In this document: piece by piece, positions 47,206-54,926 of the stretch
Numbering within the stretch: the first letter of the stretch is position 1
How the letters are laid out: each line of letters begins with the position of its first letter
Source: CAIWHR01 sp963773195
GTDB lineage: Bacteria > Pseudomonadota > Gammaproteobacteria > Burkholderiales > Casimicrobiaceae
Assembly (NCBI GenBank): GCA_963773195.1
Contig: CAVZAE010000012.1
Coordinates: 62,001-126,000 of the forward strand
Reading direction: 5' to 3'
DNA: 64,000 nucleotides
Notes under the pieces: generated by a model
Seen by the model: the letters and a program-made list of their open reading frames with translations, nothing else
Database searches by the model: none
What the model was told of the DNA's origin: nothing
Made by a program: the position numbers and the translations under genes

Positions 47206-47586
47206 TCAGTCGCTGGCCGAACGCCCCATCACGGCCGGCGCCACATTGGAAAGCTGGCCTGGAGACGCAGCCGCGCCGGCGGGTGCGGTCGTGTTCGTAG
47301 TCAGCGTCGTAATGCGTTGCACCGGTGACGACAACGACTGCGGTCCCGACATCAGCGGCGCGTTCAGCGCCTCGGCGACGCGCGAATCGACGCGGCGTGC
47401 CAGGAGCTTCCATTCGCCGCACCAGTCGTCGTCACGCACGAGCGGCCACACGCCTTCGATCACGTACGACTTCGCGTTGACGGGATTCAACTGCGGCGCG
47501 CTGCGCCGGCATTGTCCCGAGCTTGGCGCGCTGGACGCGACCGTCTTCCTGCGATCGTAGTACTGGCACGTCTGGCACTTCTCCAT
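47206..47586 (-). CDS. Small cysteine-motif protein
   Basis: The protein has 126 residues with GGAGGATCG before the ATG. It begins MEKCQTCQYYDRRK, then GQCRRSAP and later VRDDDWCGEWKLL. The CxxC...C...C pattern suggests metal binding, probably zinc or an Fe-S cluster. The C-terminal half is low complexity. I recall short proteins with this CxxCxYYD...DWCGE pattern as hypothetical in Betaproteobacteria; no function is known to me. Confidence 0.6.
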   Translation of the reverse strand: MEKCQTCQYYDRRKTVASSAPSSGQCRRSAPQLNPVNAKSYVIEGVWPLVRDDDWCGEWKLLARRVDSRVAEALNAPLMSGPQSLSSPVQRITTLTTNTTAPAGAAASPGQLSNVAPAVMGRSASD

Positions 47587-48060
47587 CGATCCTCCGCTGC
47601 GTTTCGTTGTGGTCGTTGTCGATCGAAGTGGAGCAAGATCTTTGCCACGCTCCTGGTGTCGACGTGCCGTCAGATAAACGGACGACGAACGGTCGCAACG
47701 CGAGAACGCGCGTGCAAAAACGACTGCGGCGCCGCAAGTGCGACGCCGCGATGTCGACGAACGAAGGAATCAGTGGGTGCGCAGCGGCACGAACCCGCGC
47801 GGCACGAGGGCCTCGCGGCGCATGCGCATGCGCCGCGGCCGGTAATCGCGGACCGCGGGCGAACGGGTGAGCGGCCGCGCGTCGCGGTCACGCGCACCGG
47901 GAACGCGTCGCGCGATGCGTTCGCTGCGACGCGACGCATCGGCGTGGCGCGGCGCCGGCAGGGCCCGCATTGCCTGGCGTCTCGAGAAAAAGACGGTCGC
48001 CGACCGCATCGCTGTTTGCAGTTAAAAACCCGGCGACCGTTGAAGCTAACCGGTGTCGGA
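47587..48060. other. Arg-rich, weakly coding stretch with a 24-bp perfect palindrome
   Basis: About 470 bases between the cysteine-motif gene and the J-domain gene. The only candidate gene is a minus-strand ATG frame of 79 codons (48009-47770) with no ribosome site. CGCGGCGCATGC/GCATGCGCCGCG at 47814-47837 is a perfect 24-base inverted repeat. An A/T-rich GTTTTTAACTGC on the minus strand (48031-48017 region) may be promoter-like. I see nothing else. Confidence 0.4.
47770..48009 (-). CDS. Possible small Arg-rich protein
   Basis: A 79-codon ATG frame, very basic (about a quarter Arg), ending DYRPRRMRMRREALVPRGFVPLRTH. It lies between two small minus-strand genes in the same direction, which is its only contextual support. 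It has no ribosome binding site and its composition could simply follow from the GC content. The 24-base palindrome at 47814-47837 falls inside it. Confidence 0.3.
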   Translation of the reverse strand: MRSATVFFSRRQAMRALPAPRHADASRRSERIARRVPGARDRDARPLTRSPAVRDYRPRRMRMRREALVPRGFVPLRTH

Positions 48061-48396
48061 TTAGGCCGCGAGCGCGCGAAGCGCACTCGTGAGAGGGGCC
48101 GGCACGTCCTGGACGTGACGGGGCATCCAGCTCGATCGCGTGTCGAGCGCCGCCTTGAGCTCGGCGTCGGCCATCGCCGCTTCCTGATCAAGCTCGCGGT
48201 CGTATTGACGGCGCGTTTCCGGATTCGAGAGCACTTCGTACGCCGCGTGAATCATCCGCACCAGTCCGCCGAGATCCTGTCCGGCTTCGGTCACGCCGTA
48301 GCCGAAGCGCTCGAGCAGCTGCGCATACGCGGCTTCGATTCGCGCGGCGCTGGCGCCGGGTGCCAAGTCCAGGTAGTCGTAGTGCGTGTAATTCAC
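48061..48396 (-). CDS. J-domain-like protein lacking the HPD motif
   Basis: The protein has 111 residues from GTG 48396, which has TTCTGGAGG at good distance. THYDYLDLAPGASAARIEAAYAQLLERFG and GGLVRMIHAAYEVLSNPETRRQYDREL fit helices I-IV of a DnaJ J-domain. The HPD tripeptide between helices II and III, needed to stimulate DnaK ATPase, is absent (the loop reads YGVTEAGQD). So it is a J-like protein, probably unable to activate Hsp70, perhaps acting by binding. No zinc-finger or C-terminal DnaJ domains follow. Confidence 0.7.
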   Translation of the reverse strand: MNYTHYDYLDLAPGASAARIEAAYAQLLERFGYGVTEAGQDLGGLVRMIHAAYEVLSNPETRRQYDRELDQEAAMADAELKAALDTRSSWMPRHVQDVPAPLTSALRALAA

Positions 48397-48592
48397 ACTT
48401 GCCTCCAGAAGATGTCCGCGGTTCGCCGCGGGGTCTCACCCTAGAGGGAGCAGCAACCGTGCCAGGCAGCCGAACGGTGCCGGGCTCTTCCGTTATCGCG
48501 CTGTTTTTCCTGCGTGTTTCAGCGACGCACCATGCTGTGCATACGCCCGTGTACACGACAGCGGACGCCGTCGCACACACCTTCGATGCAGC

Positions 48593-49471
48593 TCACACGA
48601 CCGACAGCGGCGACGGACCGCGCGGCGGTGGAAACGCGGCGTCCAGAGCGGCGCACGCTTCCGCATCGAGCACGAGATCCGCGGCAGCGCGATTGCTGCG
48701 CACATGCTCGAGATCGGCGGACGCGGGAATCGCGATCACGTCGCCCGCCTGCAAGAGCCACGCGAGCGCCACTTGCGCCGGCGTCGCGTGGAGGCGCGAC
48801 GCAATCGCCGCGAGCTTGCGATTTCGCAAGAGTGCGCCCTGTCCCAGAGGCGAGTACGCCATCGCGGGCATCCGCCGCTCGCGCATCCAGGGCAACAGAT
48901 CCCATTCGACGCCGCGCTCGCCCAGGTGATAGAGCACCTGGTTGGTCGCGCAATGTCGCCCCTCGGGCAGCGCCGCCAGCGCCTGCATATTCGCGCGATC
49001 GAAGTTCGACACGCCCCAGCGCAGGATCTTGCCTGCGGCGCGCAGCCGCTCGAACGCGTCGACGGTTTCGGTGAGTGGAATGCGACCCGGCCAGTGCAGC
49101 AGATAGAGGTCGATGCAGTCGGTGCGCAATCGCCGCAGACTGCGCTCGCACGCGGCAATCGCAGAATTTCGGCCCGCGTTGTGCGGATACACCTTGGTCA
49201 CTACAGTGACCTCGTCGCGCCGGCTTGCGATTGCGCGGCCGACGATTTCCTCCGCCCCGCCGTCGCCGTACATCTCGGCGGTGTCGACGAGCGTCATGCC
49301 GAGGTCGAGGCCGAGCGCGAGCGCCGCAACTTCGCCCGGAGCGGTCGAGCGGCGCTCGCCCATGCGCCACGTGCCCTGTCCCAATGTCGGGACGGCGAAC
49401 CCGTCAGGCAACGCCGCGGTCGCGATCCGTTGCTGCGACGCAGGCTTCGATGAGGGGCGTGAGCGGTCCAT
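48593..49471 (-). CDS. Aldo/keto reductase
   Basis: The protein has 292 residues from ATG 49471; the frame is open upstream but that part overlaps the divergent gene. The catalytic tetrad is visible: Asp and Tyr in MTLVDTAEMYG, Lys in VTVVTKVYP, and His in YLLHWPGRIPL. FAVPTLGQGTWRMGE is the usual start of the barrel and VIAIPASADLEHVRSN the NADPH-binding end. It reduces carbonyl compounds with NADPH; the substrate is not predictable. It is divergent from the molybdopterin oxidoreductase with only 38 bases between starts. Confidence 0.87.
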   Translation of the reverse strand: MDRSRPSSKPASQQRIATAALPDGFAVPTLGQGTWRMGERRSTAPGEVAALALGLDLGMTLVDTAEMYGDGGAEEIVGRAIASRRDEVTVVTKVYPHNAGRNSAIAACERSLRRLRTDCIDLYLLHWPGRIPLTETVDAFERLRAAGKILRWGVSNFDRANMQALAALPEGRHCATNQVLYHLGERGVEWDLLPWMRERRMPAMAYSPLGQGALLRNRKLAAIASRLHATPAQVALAWLLQAGDVIAIPASADLEHVRSNRAAADLVLDAEACAALDAAFPPPRGPSPLSVV

Positions 49472-49480
49472 CGCGCGGCC

Positions 49481-49486
49481 TATAAT
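49481..49486 (+). promoter_or_regulatory. -10 element TATAAT of the molybdopterin oxidoreductase gene
   Basis: A consensus TATAAT lies 24 bases before the ATG at 49510 in otherwise GC-rich sequence. The -35 position 17 bases upstream (CGTGAG) is poor. Transcription starting near 49493 would give a leader of about 17 bases. Confidence 0.45.
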
Positions 49487-49509
49487 CGCGTTTTCCCGAC
49501 CATTGCGCC

Positions 49510-51600
49510 ATGCCGCCCGATTCCGGACCCGCCCCCGCCGCAAGCCGCAAGGTCGTCCGTGGCGCGTGCCCGCACGATTGCCCGGACACATGTGCGCTGC
49601 TCGTGACGGTCGAGAACGGCCGCGCCGTCGAACTGCGCGGCGCGCCCGATCATCCGCCGACCGCGGGCGTGCTCTGCACCAAGGTCGCGCACTATCTCGA
49701 GCGCACCTATTCGCCGGAGCGTGTTCTGCATCCGATGAAGCGCGTCGGCCGGAAAGGCGAAGGCCGCTTCGAGCGGATCACGTGGGACGAAGCGCTCGAC
49801 ACGATCGCCGCGCGTTACAGCGAGATCGTCGCCTCGCCCGACGGCCCGCAGGCCATCCTCCCGTATTCGTACGCGGGTACGATGGGCCTCCTGCAGTACG
49901 GCTCGATGGACCGTCGGTTCTTCCATCGGCTGGGGGCATCGCTGCTCGACCGGACGATCTGCTCGACGGCCGGCAAGGCCGGCTGGATCGCCACGATCGG
50001 TGCAGCCATGGGTACCGATGTCGAGCAGTTCGAGCAGAGTCGGCTGATTCTGATCTGGGGCAGTAACCCGATCGTCTCCAACTTGCACTTCTGGACGCGC
50101 GCGCAGGAGGCCAAGCGGCGTGGCGCAAAGCTCGTCGCCATCGATCCCTACCGGAGTGCGACAGCCGAGAAGTGCCACGAGCACCTGGCGCTCTTGCCTG
50201 GCACCGACGCGGCGCTGGCGCTCGGCATGATGCAGGTTCTGATCGTCGAGGGCCTCCTCGACCGCGACTACATCGACCGCTACACGCTCGGCTTCGAGGC
50301 GCTCGCCGCGCGCGCGGCCGAGTACCCGCCGGAGCGCGTGGCGGCGATCTGTGGCCTGCGCGCCGACCAGGTTGTCGCCCTTGCCCGCGACTACGGGACG
50401 ACGAAGCCCGCCGCGATCCGCGTCAACTATGGGCTACAGCGGCACGCCGGCGGCGGCAACGCAGTGCGTGCGATCGCATGCCTGCCGGCATTGACCGGAT
50501 CATGGCGAGACCCCGCGGGCGGCGGGCTCCTGTCCTCGTCCGGCACTTATCCTGTCGACAGCGCAGCGCTCGAGCGGCCTGACCTGATCCGGGGCAAGCC
50601 ACGAACGATCAACATGAGCGCGATCGGCGACGCACTGCTTGAAGCCAAAGATCCGCCGATCCGCGCGCTCTACGTCTACAACTCGAACCCGGTCGCCGTC
50701 GCGCCCGAGTCGGCGAAAGTGACGGCGGGCTTCGCGCGCGAGGATCTCTTCTGCGTGGTTCACGAGATCTTCCGGACCGATACCGCGGACTACGCCGACA
50801 TCCTGCTTCCGGCGACGACGCAGCTCGAGCACGACGACGTCCACAACTCGTACGGCCATCTCTATGCGCAGGCGAACAACGCGGCGATCGCGCCGCTGGG
50901 CGAGGCCAGGCCCAACACCCTGGTCTTCCGCCTGCTCGCCGCGCGCATGGGGTTCGCCGAGCCCTGCTTCCGCGACAGCGACGACGATCTGGCACGGCAG
51001 GCATTCAAGGCGAGCGATCCGCGTGCATCGGGGCTCGACTGGGACAGCCTGCGCAAGAGGGGATTCGCGCGGCTCGCGGTCCCTTCCTCCTGGGCGCCGT
51101 TCGCGCAAGGCAACTTCCCCACGCCGTCCGGCAAGTGCGAATTCTTCTCCGCGAAGCTCGCCGCCCAGGGCCACGACCCGCTGCCGACGTTCGTGCCGCC
51201 GCGCGAATCCGTCGCGAGCAATCCCGTGCTCGCGCAGCGCTATCCGCTGGCATTCCTGTCGCCGCCCGCGCGCAACTTCCTGAACTCGTCGTTCGCGAAC
51301 ATGCCGCGCTTCGTCGCGGGCGAAAAATCGCCGAAGCTCGACATCCACCCGGACGACGCCGCCGCGCGCAGCATCGGCGAGGGTGAGCGCGTGCGGATCT
51401 GGAACGATCGCGGCGCCTTCACGGCACAGGCGCGCGTCACCGATCGTGCGCGACCCGGCGTCGTCGTCGCGCCGTCGATCTGGTGGAGGAAACTCTCGCC
51501 GGATGGAGCCAACGCGAACGCGGTGACGAGCCAGGCGTTGACCGACCTGGGTAACGCCGCGACGTTCTACGACTGCCTGGTCGAAGTCGCCAGGGCTTAG
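49510..51600 (+). CDS. Molybdopterin oxidoreductase with N-terminal [4Fe-4S] cluster
   Basis: The protein has 696 residues. Cysteines in GACPHDCPDTCALLV plus C at VLCTKVAHYLERTYSPERVLHPMKR form the Mo4Fe4S domain. LILIWGSNPIVSNLHFW and VAIDPYRSATAEKCHEHLALLPGTDAALA are the MGD-binding motifs, and the C-terminal molydop_binding domain follows (LDIHPDDAAARSIGEGERVRIWNDRG). There is no Tat signal, so it is cytoplasmic. This is the DMSO reductase superfamily, in the subgroup often named formate dehydrogenase-like or biotin sulfoxide reductase-like. No electron-transfer subunit is next to it. The substrate is unassigned. Confidence 0.85.
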   Translation: MPPDSGPAPAASRKVVRGACPHDCPDTCALLVTVENGRAVELRGAPDHPPTAGVLCTKVAHYLERTYSPERVLHPMKRVGRKGEGRFERITWDEALDTIAARYSEIVASPDGPQAILPYSYAGTMGLLQYGSMDRRFFHRLGASLLDRTICSTAGKAGWIATIGAAMGTDVEQFEQSRLILIWGSNPIVSNLHFWTRAQEAKRRGAKLVAIDPYRSATAEKCHEHLALLPGTDAALALGMMQVLIVEGLLDRDYIDRYTLGFEALAARAAEYPPERVAAICGLRADQVVALARDYGTTKPAAIRVNYGLQRHAGGGNAVRAIACLPALTGSWRDPAGGGLLSSSGTYPVDSAALERPDLIRGKPRTINMSAIGDALLEAKDPPIRALYVYNSNPVAVAPESAKVTAGFAREDLFCVVHEIFRTDTADYADILLPATTQLEHDDVHNSYGHLYAQANNAAIAPLGEARPNTLVFRLLAARMGFAEPCFRDSDDDLARQAFKASDPRASGLDWDSLRKRGFARLAVPSSWAPFAQGNFPTPSGKCEFFSAKLAAQGHDPLPTFVPPRESVASNPVLAQRYPLAFLSPPARNFLNSSFANMPRFVAGEKSPKLDIHPDDAAARSIGEGERVRIWNDRGAFTAQARVTDRARPGVVVAPSIWWRKLSPDGANANAVTSQALTDLGNAATFYDCLVEVARA

Positions 51601-52730
51601 GCGGCGATGAGTGCGTCGATCTCGGTGCGCTTGATGCGCGCGTCGGCGCGCCCCAGCGCCATCAGCGCCTTGCAGTAGCCGGGCGAGAACAGCAGGTAGG
51701 ACAGGAACGCGGCTCCGCCGGGGCGCGTGCCGCCGACGCCCTGCAGCAGCAGCCGGATCGTACGGGGCAGCTCATCAACGTAATCGAGTGCGATGTCTTC
51801 GAGCGGCACGCTCGGCGTGACCGTCGCGAGTCCGACGTCGCGCAGCGGTACGGGGCTCTTGCCCAGGACGTCCAGCGGAATCTGCCGCACGGCGGTGTTC
51901 ACGAGGCGTACCTTCTCGAGATCCGTGCCGAGCGAATCCGTGAAGATGCTCGCGAGCACCTGGCCGCCGATCTGCGCCATCGAGGGTGGTGCCGTGCTCG
52001 GCGGCGCGTCGACGCGGACCGTGGTGCGCGCGGCGCCCACGACGAGGATGCGGTCGGCTCCCAGGTGCAGCGCCGGGCTTGTCGGTGCGACCTGCCGGAC
52101 CGAGCCGTCTCCGTAGTAGTCCCCGTCGATGGCGGCGGGCGGAAACACGAATGGAATGGCACTCGATCCGAGCAGATGCGCGACCCCGATCGTGGCGCGC
52201 ACGCCAACCCGCTGCGAGCGCGACCACAGCTCGACGTCGGGTCGCGCCTGGCAAAAGGTGACGGACATCCCGCTGCGGTAGCTCATCGCGGTGACCGCGA
52301 GCGCCTCCAGCGCGCCGGTGTCGATCGCGTTCCTGACCGCTCCAGTCGGCACAACGCGTGGGAGAAACGTCGCGAGGGGCGCGTTGTCGAGCAGGCTCGC
52401 CGGCCGCCGGTGTCTCCACGCCGGGACGAACGACACCAGCCAGCGGCCGCCCGAGCCCGCGAGGCTTGCCGCGTCGGTGCGGTAGATGTCGTGCGCGTAG
52501 AGATTGCTCCACAGGCTGCAGAGCCGCTTGGTCGCGCCGCGGAAGTCGGGCGCGCCGGCGGCGATCGCAAGCGCGTTGATCGCGCCCGCGGACGTCCCGG
52601 TGACGATGCCGAAGGGAGACGCGGTTCGCGTCCCGCGCCACTCCGCGATCGCGCGCAGTACGCCGGTCTGGTAGGCGGCACGCGCGCCGCCGCCGGACAG
52701 CACGATGGCGACCTTGCGCCGCATGGCCAT
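51597..52730 (-). CDS. Patatin-like phospholipase
   Basis: The protein has 377 residues. The oxyanion motif VLSGGGARAAYQ, the nucleophile elbow GIVTGTSAGAINALA (GxSxG) and the DG of IDGDYYGDGSVRQ make the Ser-Asp dyad of bacterial patatins. A helical region of about 100 residues at the C-terminus (RLLLQGVGGTRPGGAAFLSYLLFSPGYCKALMALG) fits the DUF3336-free RssA-like lineage. There is no signal peptide. It probably hydrolyses acyl lipids in the cytoplasm. It overlaps the stop of the oxidoreductase gene by four bases on the opposite strand. Confidence 0.87.
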   Translation of the reverse strand: MAMRRKVAIVLSGGGARAAYQTGVLRAIAEWRGTRTASPFGIVTGTSAGAINALAIAAGAPDFRGATKRLCSLWSNLYAHDIYRTDAASLAGSGGRWLVSFVPAWRHRRPASLLDNAPLATFLPRVVPTGAVRNAIDTGALEALAVTAMSYRSGMSVTFCQARPDVELWSRSQRVGVRATIGVAHLLGSSAIPFVFPPAAIDGDYYGDGSVRQVAPTSPALHLGADRILVVGAARTTVRVDAPPSTAPPSMAQIGGQVLASIFTDSLGTDLEKVRLVNTAVRQIPLDVLGKSPVPLRDVGLATVTPSVPLEDIALDYVDELPRTIRLLLQGVGGTRPGGAAFLSYLLFSPGYCKALMALGRADARIKRTEIDALIAA

Positions 52731-52784
52731 CCGTCGATGTTACGGCATGGCCCGGGACCGCCGTGCGAGCACGGGTCCGGGCGG

Positions 52785-53360
52785 CTATAGCTTGCGCACG
52801 AGGCCGACCGTCACGCCGAAAATCTCGAGGTCGCCCTCGGGGCGGATGATCGGGTATGCCTTGTTCTCGGGCTTGAGGATGAACTTGCCGCGCTCGAGGT
52901 CGAGCGTCTTCAGCGTGAACTGGCCGTCGACAATAGCGACGACGATGTCGCCGCGCTTGGCGGAAGCGCTTTTCTCGACGACGACGAGATCGCCGTCCAG
53001 GATGCCCGCATCCATCATCGAATCGCCCTTGACCCGAATCAGCACGGTCTGCGAGGGGCGCTCGATCAGATAGTCGTCGATTGTGAGCGCGTCCGCGGGC
53101 GCATCCTCGACCGGGTTGGGGAGCCCCGCGTGGACCGGCGATTCCGCGACCGGGCGCTCGAAGAAGCGCCGCGTGGGCGCGAGCCGCTTGTCGGGGGTGG
53201 AATCGATGTACCCGGCGAGCTTGAGCCGTGCCACCATCGCCGCGACGGACGACTTGGACTTGAGCCCCAGGAGCTGGCCGATCGACGCGTAGGACGGCAG
53301 TGCCCGATGCTGCGAATAGTAGTCCTGCAGCCGGGTCAGGTAGGAACGATCGTTCGACAT
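52785..53360 (-). CDS. lexA: LexA-type SOS repressor (self-cleaving, short non-canonical HTH form)
   Basis: The protein has 191 residues from ATG 53360. The N-terminal winged helix (LTRLQDYYSQHRALPSYASIGQLLGL, then SSVAAMVARLKLAGYI) differs from E. coli LexA. The S24 peptidase domain is complete: cleavage site Ala78-Gly79 in SPVHAGLP, nucleophile Ser114 in VKGDSMMDAGI, and Lys151 in GQFTLKTL. So it can self-cleave when RecA is activated. The promoter TTGACC-17-TATCGT predicts transcription start at or beside the ATG, that is, a nearly leaderless message, and no ribosome site is visible. Two GAAC-N4-GTTC boxes in its promoter and first codons suggest autoregulation. Confidence 0.88.
   Translation of the reverse strand: MSNDRSYLTRLQDYYSQHRALPSYASIGQLLGLKSKSSVAAMVARLKLAGYIDSTPDKRLAPTRRFFERPVAESPVHAGLPNPVEDAPADALTIDDYLIERPSQTVLIRVKGDSMMDAGILDGDLVVVEKSASAKRGDIVVAIVDGQFTLKTLDLERGKFILKPENKAYPIIRPEGDLEIFGVTVGLVRKL
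53344..53355. promoter_or_regulatory. Second SOS-box-like operator GAAC-GATC-GTTC in the first codons of lexA
   Basis: A perfect 12-base palindrome overlapping codons 2-6 of the lexA-type gene, in the form GAAC-N4-GTTC. Its centre is 31 bases (about three helical turns) from that of the promoter box, so both can be bound on the same face of the DNA. Confidence 0.55.
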
Positions 53361-53366
53361 GGTGGT

Positions 53367-53395
53367 ACGATAACGAACGAACGTTCGGAGGTCAA
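53367..53395 (-). promoter_or_regulatory. sigma-70 promoter of the lexA-type gene
   Basis: On the minus strand TTGACC (53395-53390) and TATCGT (53372-53367) are exactly 17 bases apart. The -10 ends 6 bases before the ATG, so the start site should fall within a few bases of the initiation codon. Confidence 0.6.
53375..53386. promoter_or_regulatory. SOS-box-like operator GAAC-GAAC-GTTC, between -35 and -10
   Basis: With flanks it reads CGAACGAACGTTCG, matching the Gram-positive LexA consensus CGAAC-N4-GTTCG. It lies wholly within the 17-base spacer of the lexA promoter, where a bound repressor would block RNA polymerase. It is also 39 bases upstream of the divergent DnaQ/GIY-YIG nuclease gene. 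Confidence 0.6.
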
Positions 53396-53424
53396 GCCCC
53401 TTCGTCGGGCCTATCCGCGCGCCC

Positions 53425-54831
53425 ATGGACCTCTTCGCCCCAGCCCTCGCCTTCGTCGACCTCGAGACGACCGGCACCGCGCCTGCGGCGGACGCCATCA
53501 CCGAGATTGGCATCGTTCGCGTAGCCGCGGATCCTGCCGGCAACACTCCCGAGGTCGCCGAATGGTCGACGCTCGTGAATCCCGGCATGCCGATTCCGCC
53601 GGCGGTCCAGGCGTTGACGGGCATCAGCGACGCGATGGTGCGCGATGCGCCGCCATTCGAGGCCATCGCCGACGAGGTGGCCGCGCGGACCGCGGGTGCG
53701 GTCTTCGTCGCGCACAACGCGCGCTTCGACTATGGCTTCCTCAAGCATGCATTCGCGCGCCTCGACCGTGCGTACAGCGCCCGCGTGCTGTGCACGGTGA
53801 AGCTGTCGCGGCGCCTGTGTCCCGATGCGCCGCGGCACAACCTCGACAGCGTGATCGAGCGCCACGCGCTGCCGGTGGACCATCGTCATCGCGCGCTTGG
53901 CGACGCCCGCGTTCTGTGGGCATTTGTGCAGGCGCTCTACCGCGACTTCGCGCCCGACGCGGTCGCTGACGCCGCGAAGCGCGTGCTGAAGACCCCGAGC
54001 CTGCCGCCGCAGCTGCCCCCCGACGCGCTCGAAGCGCTGCCGGAGGCGCCCGGCGTCTATTTGTTCTACGGACTGAACGCGCTGCCGCTCTACATCGGCA
54101 AGAGTCGCAACCTCCGGGAGCGCGTCGGCGCGCACTTCTCTTCCGATTACCGAAGCTCGACCGACGTCCGCCTTTCCGCGGAGATTCGGCGCATCGAGTT
54201 CGAGGAGACGGCCGGCGAGATCGGCGCACTTCTGCGCGAATCGGCGCTGGTGAAGTCATTGATGCCGGCGCACAACCACGCGCTCCGCCGCAAGGCCGAG
54301 TCCGGCGTGCTGGAGCTCGACGTCGAGCCCAGCGTTCCGCGCTTCATTCCGGCCGCGGCCGTGGAGCCATCCGAGTTGCCGGGACGCTACGGCCCCTTCA
54401 CTTCGAAGCGTGCCGCGCGTGAAACGCTCCGCTACCTGGCACGCGAGCATCGTCTCTGCTGGTCCGCGCTCGGACTCGAACGCCGCGCCGGTCCGTGTTT
54501 CGCGCGGCAGGTCCGTCGCTGCGCGGGTGCGTGCGTCGGCGAGGAGACGATGGAGGCGCATCACACGCGGTTGCGCGAGGCATTGGCGCCCTATGCGGTT
54601 CCGCGGTGGCCGCATCCGGGGCTCGCAGCCATTCGCGAGCGCGCGCTCTTGCCCGAACGCACCGACGTCCATGTGCTGCGCGACTGGTGCTGGCTCGGCA
54701 CGGCGCGCGATGAGGGCGCGTTGGGCGACATGCTCGACACGCCGCCGCGCCCGGTGTTCGATGCCGACATCGCGAAGCTCCTGATGCGCACGCTCGCGCG
54801 CGGGCGGCACGAGGTGCTGCGGTTGGAGTGA
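53425..54831 (+). CDS. DnaQ-type 3'-5' exonuclease fused to GIY-YIG (Cho/UvrC-type) endonuclease
   Basis: The protein has 468 residues. Residues 1-175 form a DEDDh exonuclease: Asp12 and Glu14 in AFVDLETTG, FVAHNARFDYGFL, and HRHRALGDARVLW. Residues 205-300 form a GIY-YIG nuclease: GVYLFYGLNALPLYIGKSRNLRERV with the catalytic Glu in EETAGEIGALLRESALVKSLMPAHN. The C-terminal part contains CFARQVRRCAGAC. Cho in E. coli is an SOS-induced alternative to UvrC that incises 3' of bulky lesions; fusion to an epsilon-like domain is widespread in Gram-negatives. It is divergent from the lexA-type gene with 64 bases between and could share its operator. Confidence 0.88.
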   Translation: MDLFAPALAFVDLETTGTAPAADAITEIGIVRVAADPAGNTPEVAEWSTLVNPGMPIPPAVQALTGISDAMVRDAPPFEAIADEVAARTAGAVFVAHNARFDYGFLKHAFARLDRAYSARVLCTVKLSRRLCPDAPRHNLDSVIERHALPVDHRHRALGDARVLWAFVQALYRDFAPDAVADAAKRVLKTPSLPPQLPPDALEALPEAPGVYLFYGLNALPLYIGKSRNLRERVGAHFSSDYRSSTDVRLSAEIRRIEFEETAGEIGALLRESALVKSLMPAHNHALRRKAESGVLELDVEPSVPRFIPAAAVEPSELPGRYGPFTSKRAARETLRYLAREHRLCWSALGLERRAGPCFARQVRRCAGACVGEETMEAHHTRLREALAPYAVPRWPHPGLAAIRERALLPERTDVHVLRDWCWLGTARDEGALGDMLDTPPRPVFDADIAKLLMRTLARGRHEVLRLE

Positions 54832-54842
54832 GAAAAACCTCC

Positions 54843-54916
54843 GGTCATTCCCGCGCAGGCGGGAATCCCGCGTCGTTCGATGAACGTCACTGGGTCCCCG
54901 CCTGCGCGGGGACGAC
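54843..54916. repeat. BIME/REP-like pair of hairpin repeats
   Basis: Two palindromic units face each other 27 bases apart: ATTCCCGCGCAGGCGGGAAT (54847-54866), of the form ATTCCC-N8-GGGAAT like the neisserial dRS3 unit, and GTCCCCGCCTGCGCGGGGAC (54894-54913), a perfect 20-base inverted repeat. They lie between the convergent DnaQ/GIY-YIG and M20 peptidase genes and may also end transcription from both sides. Related intergenic repeats occur in many proteobacterial genomes. No transposase of the RAYT type is in the window. Confidence 0.6.
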
Positions 54917-54926
54917 TTGGGCCGCC

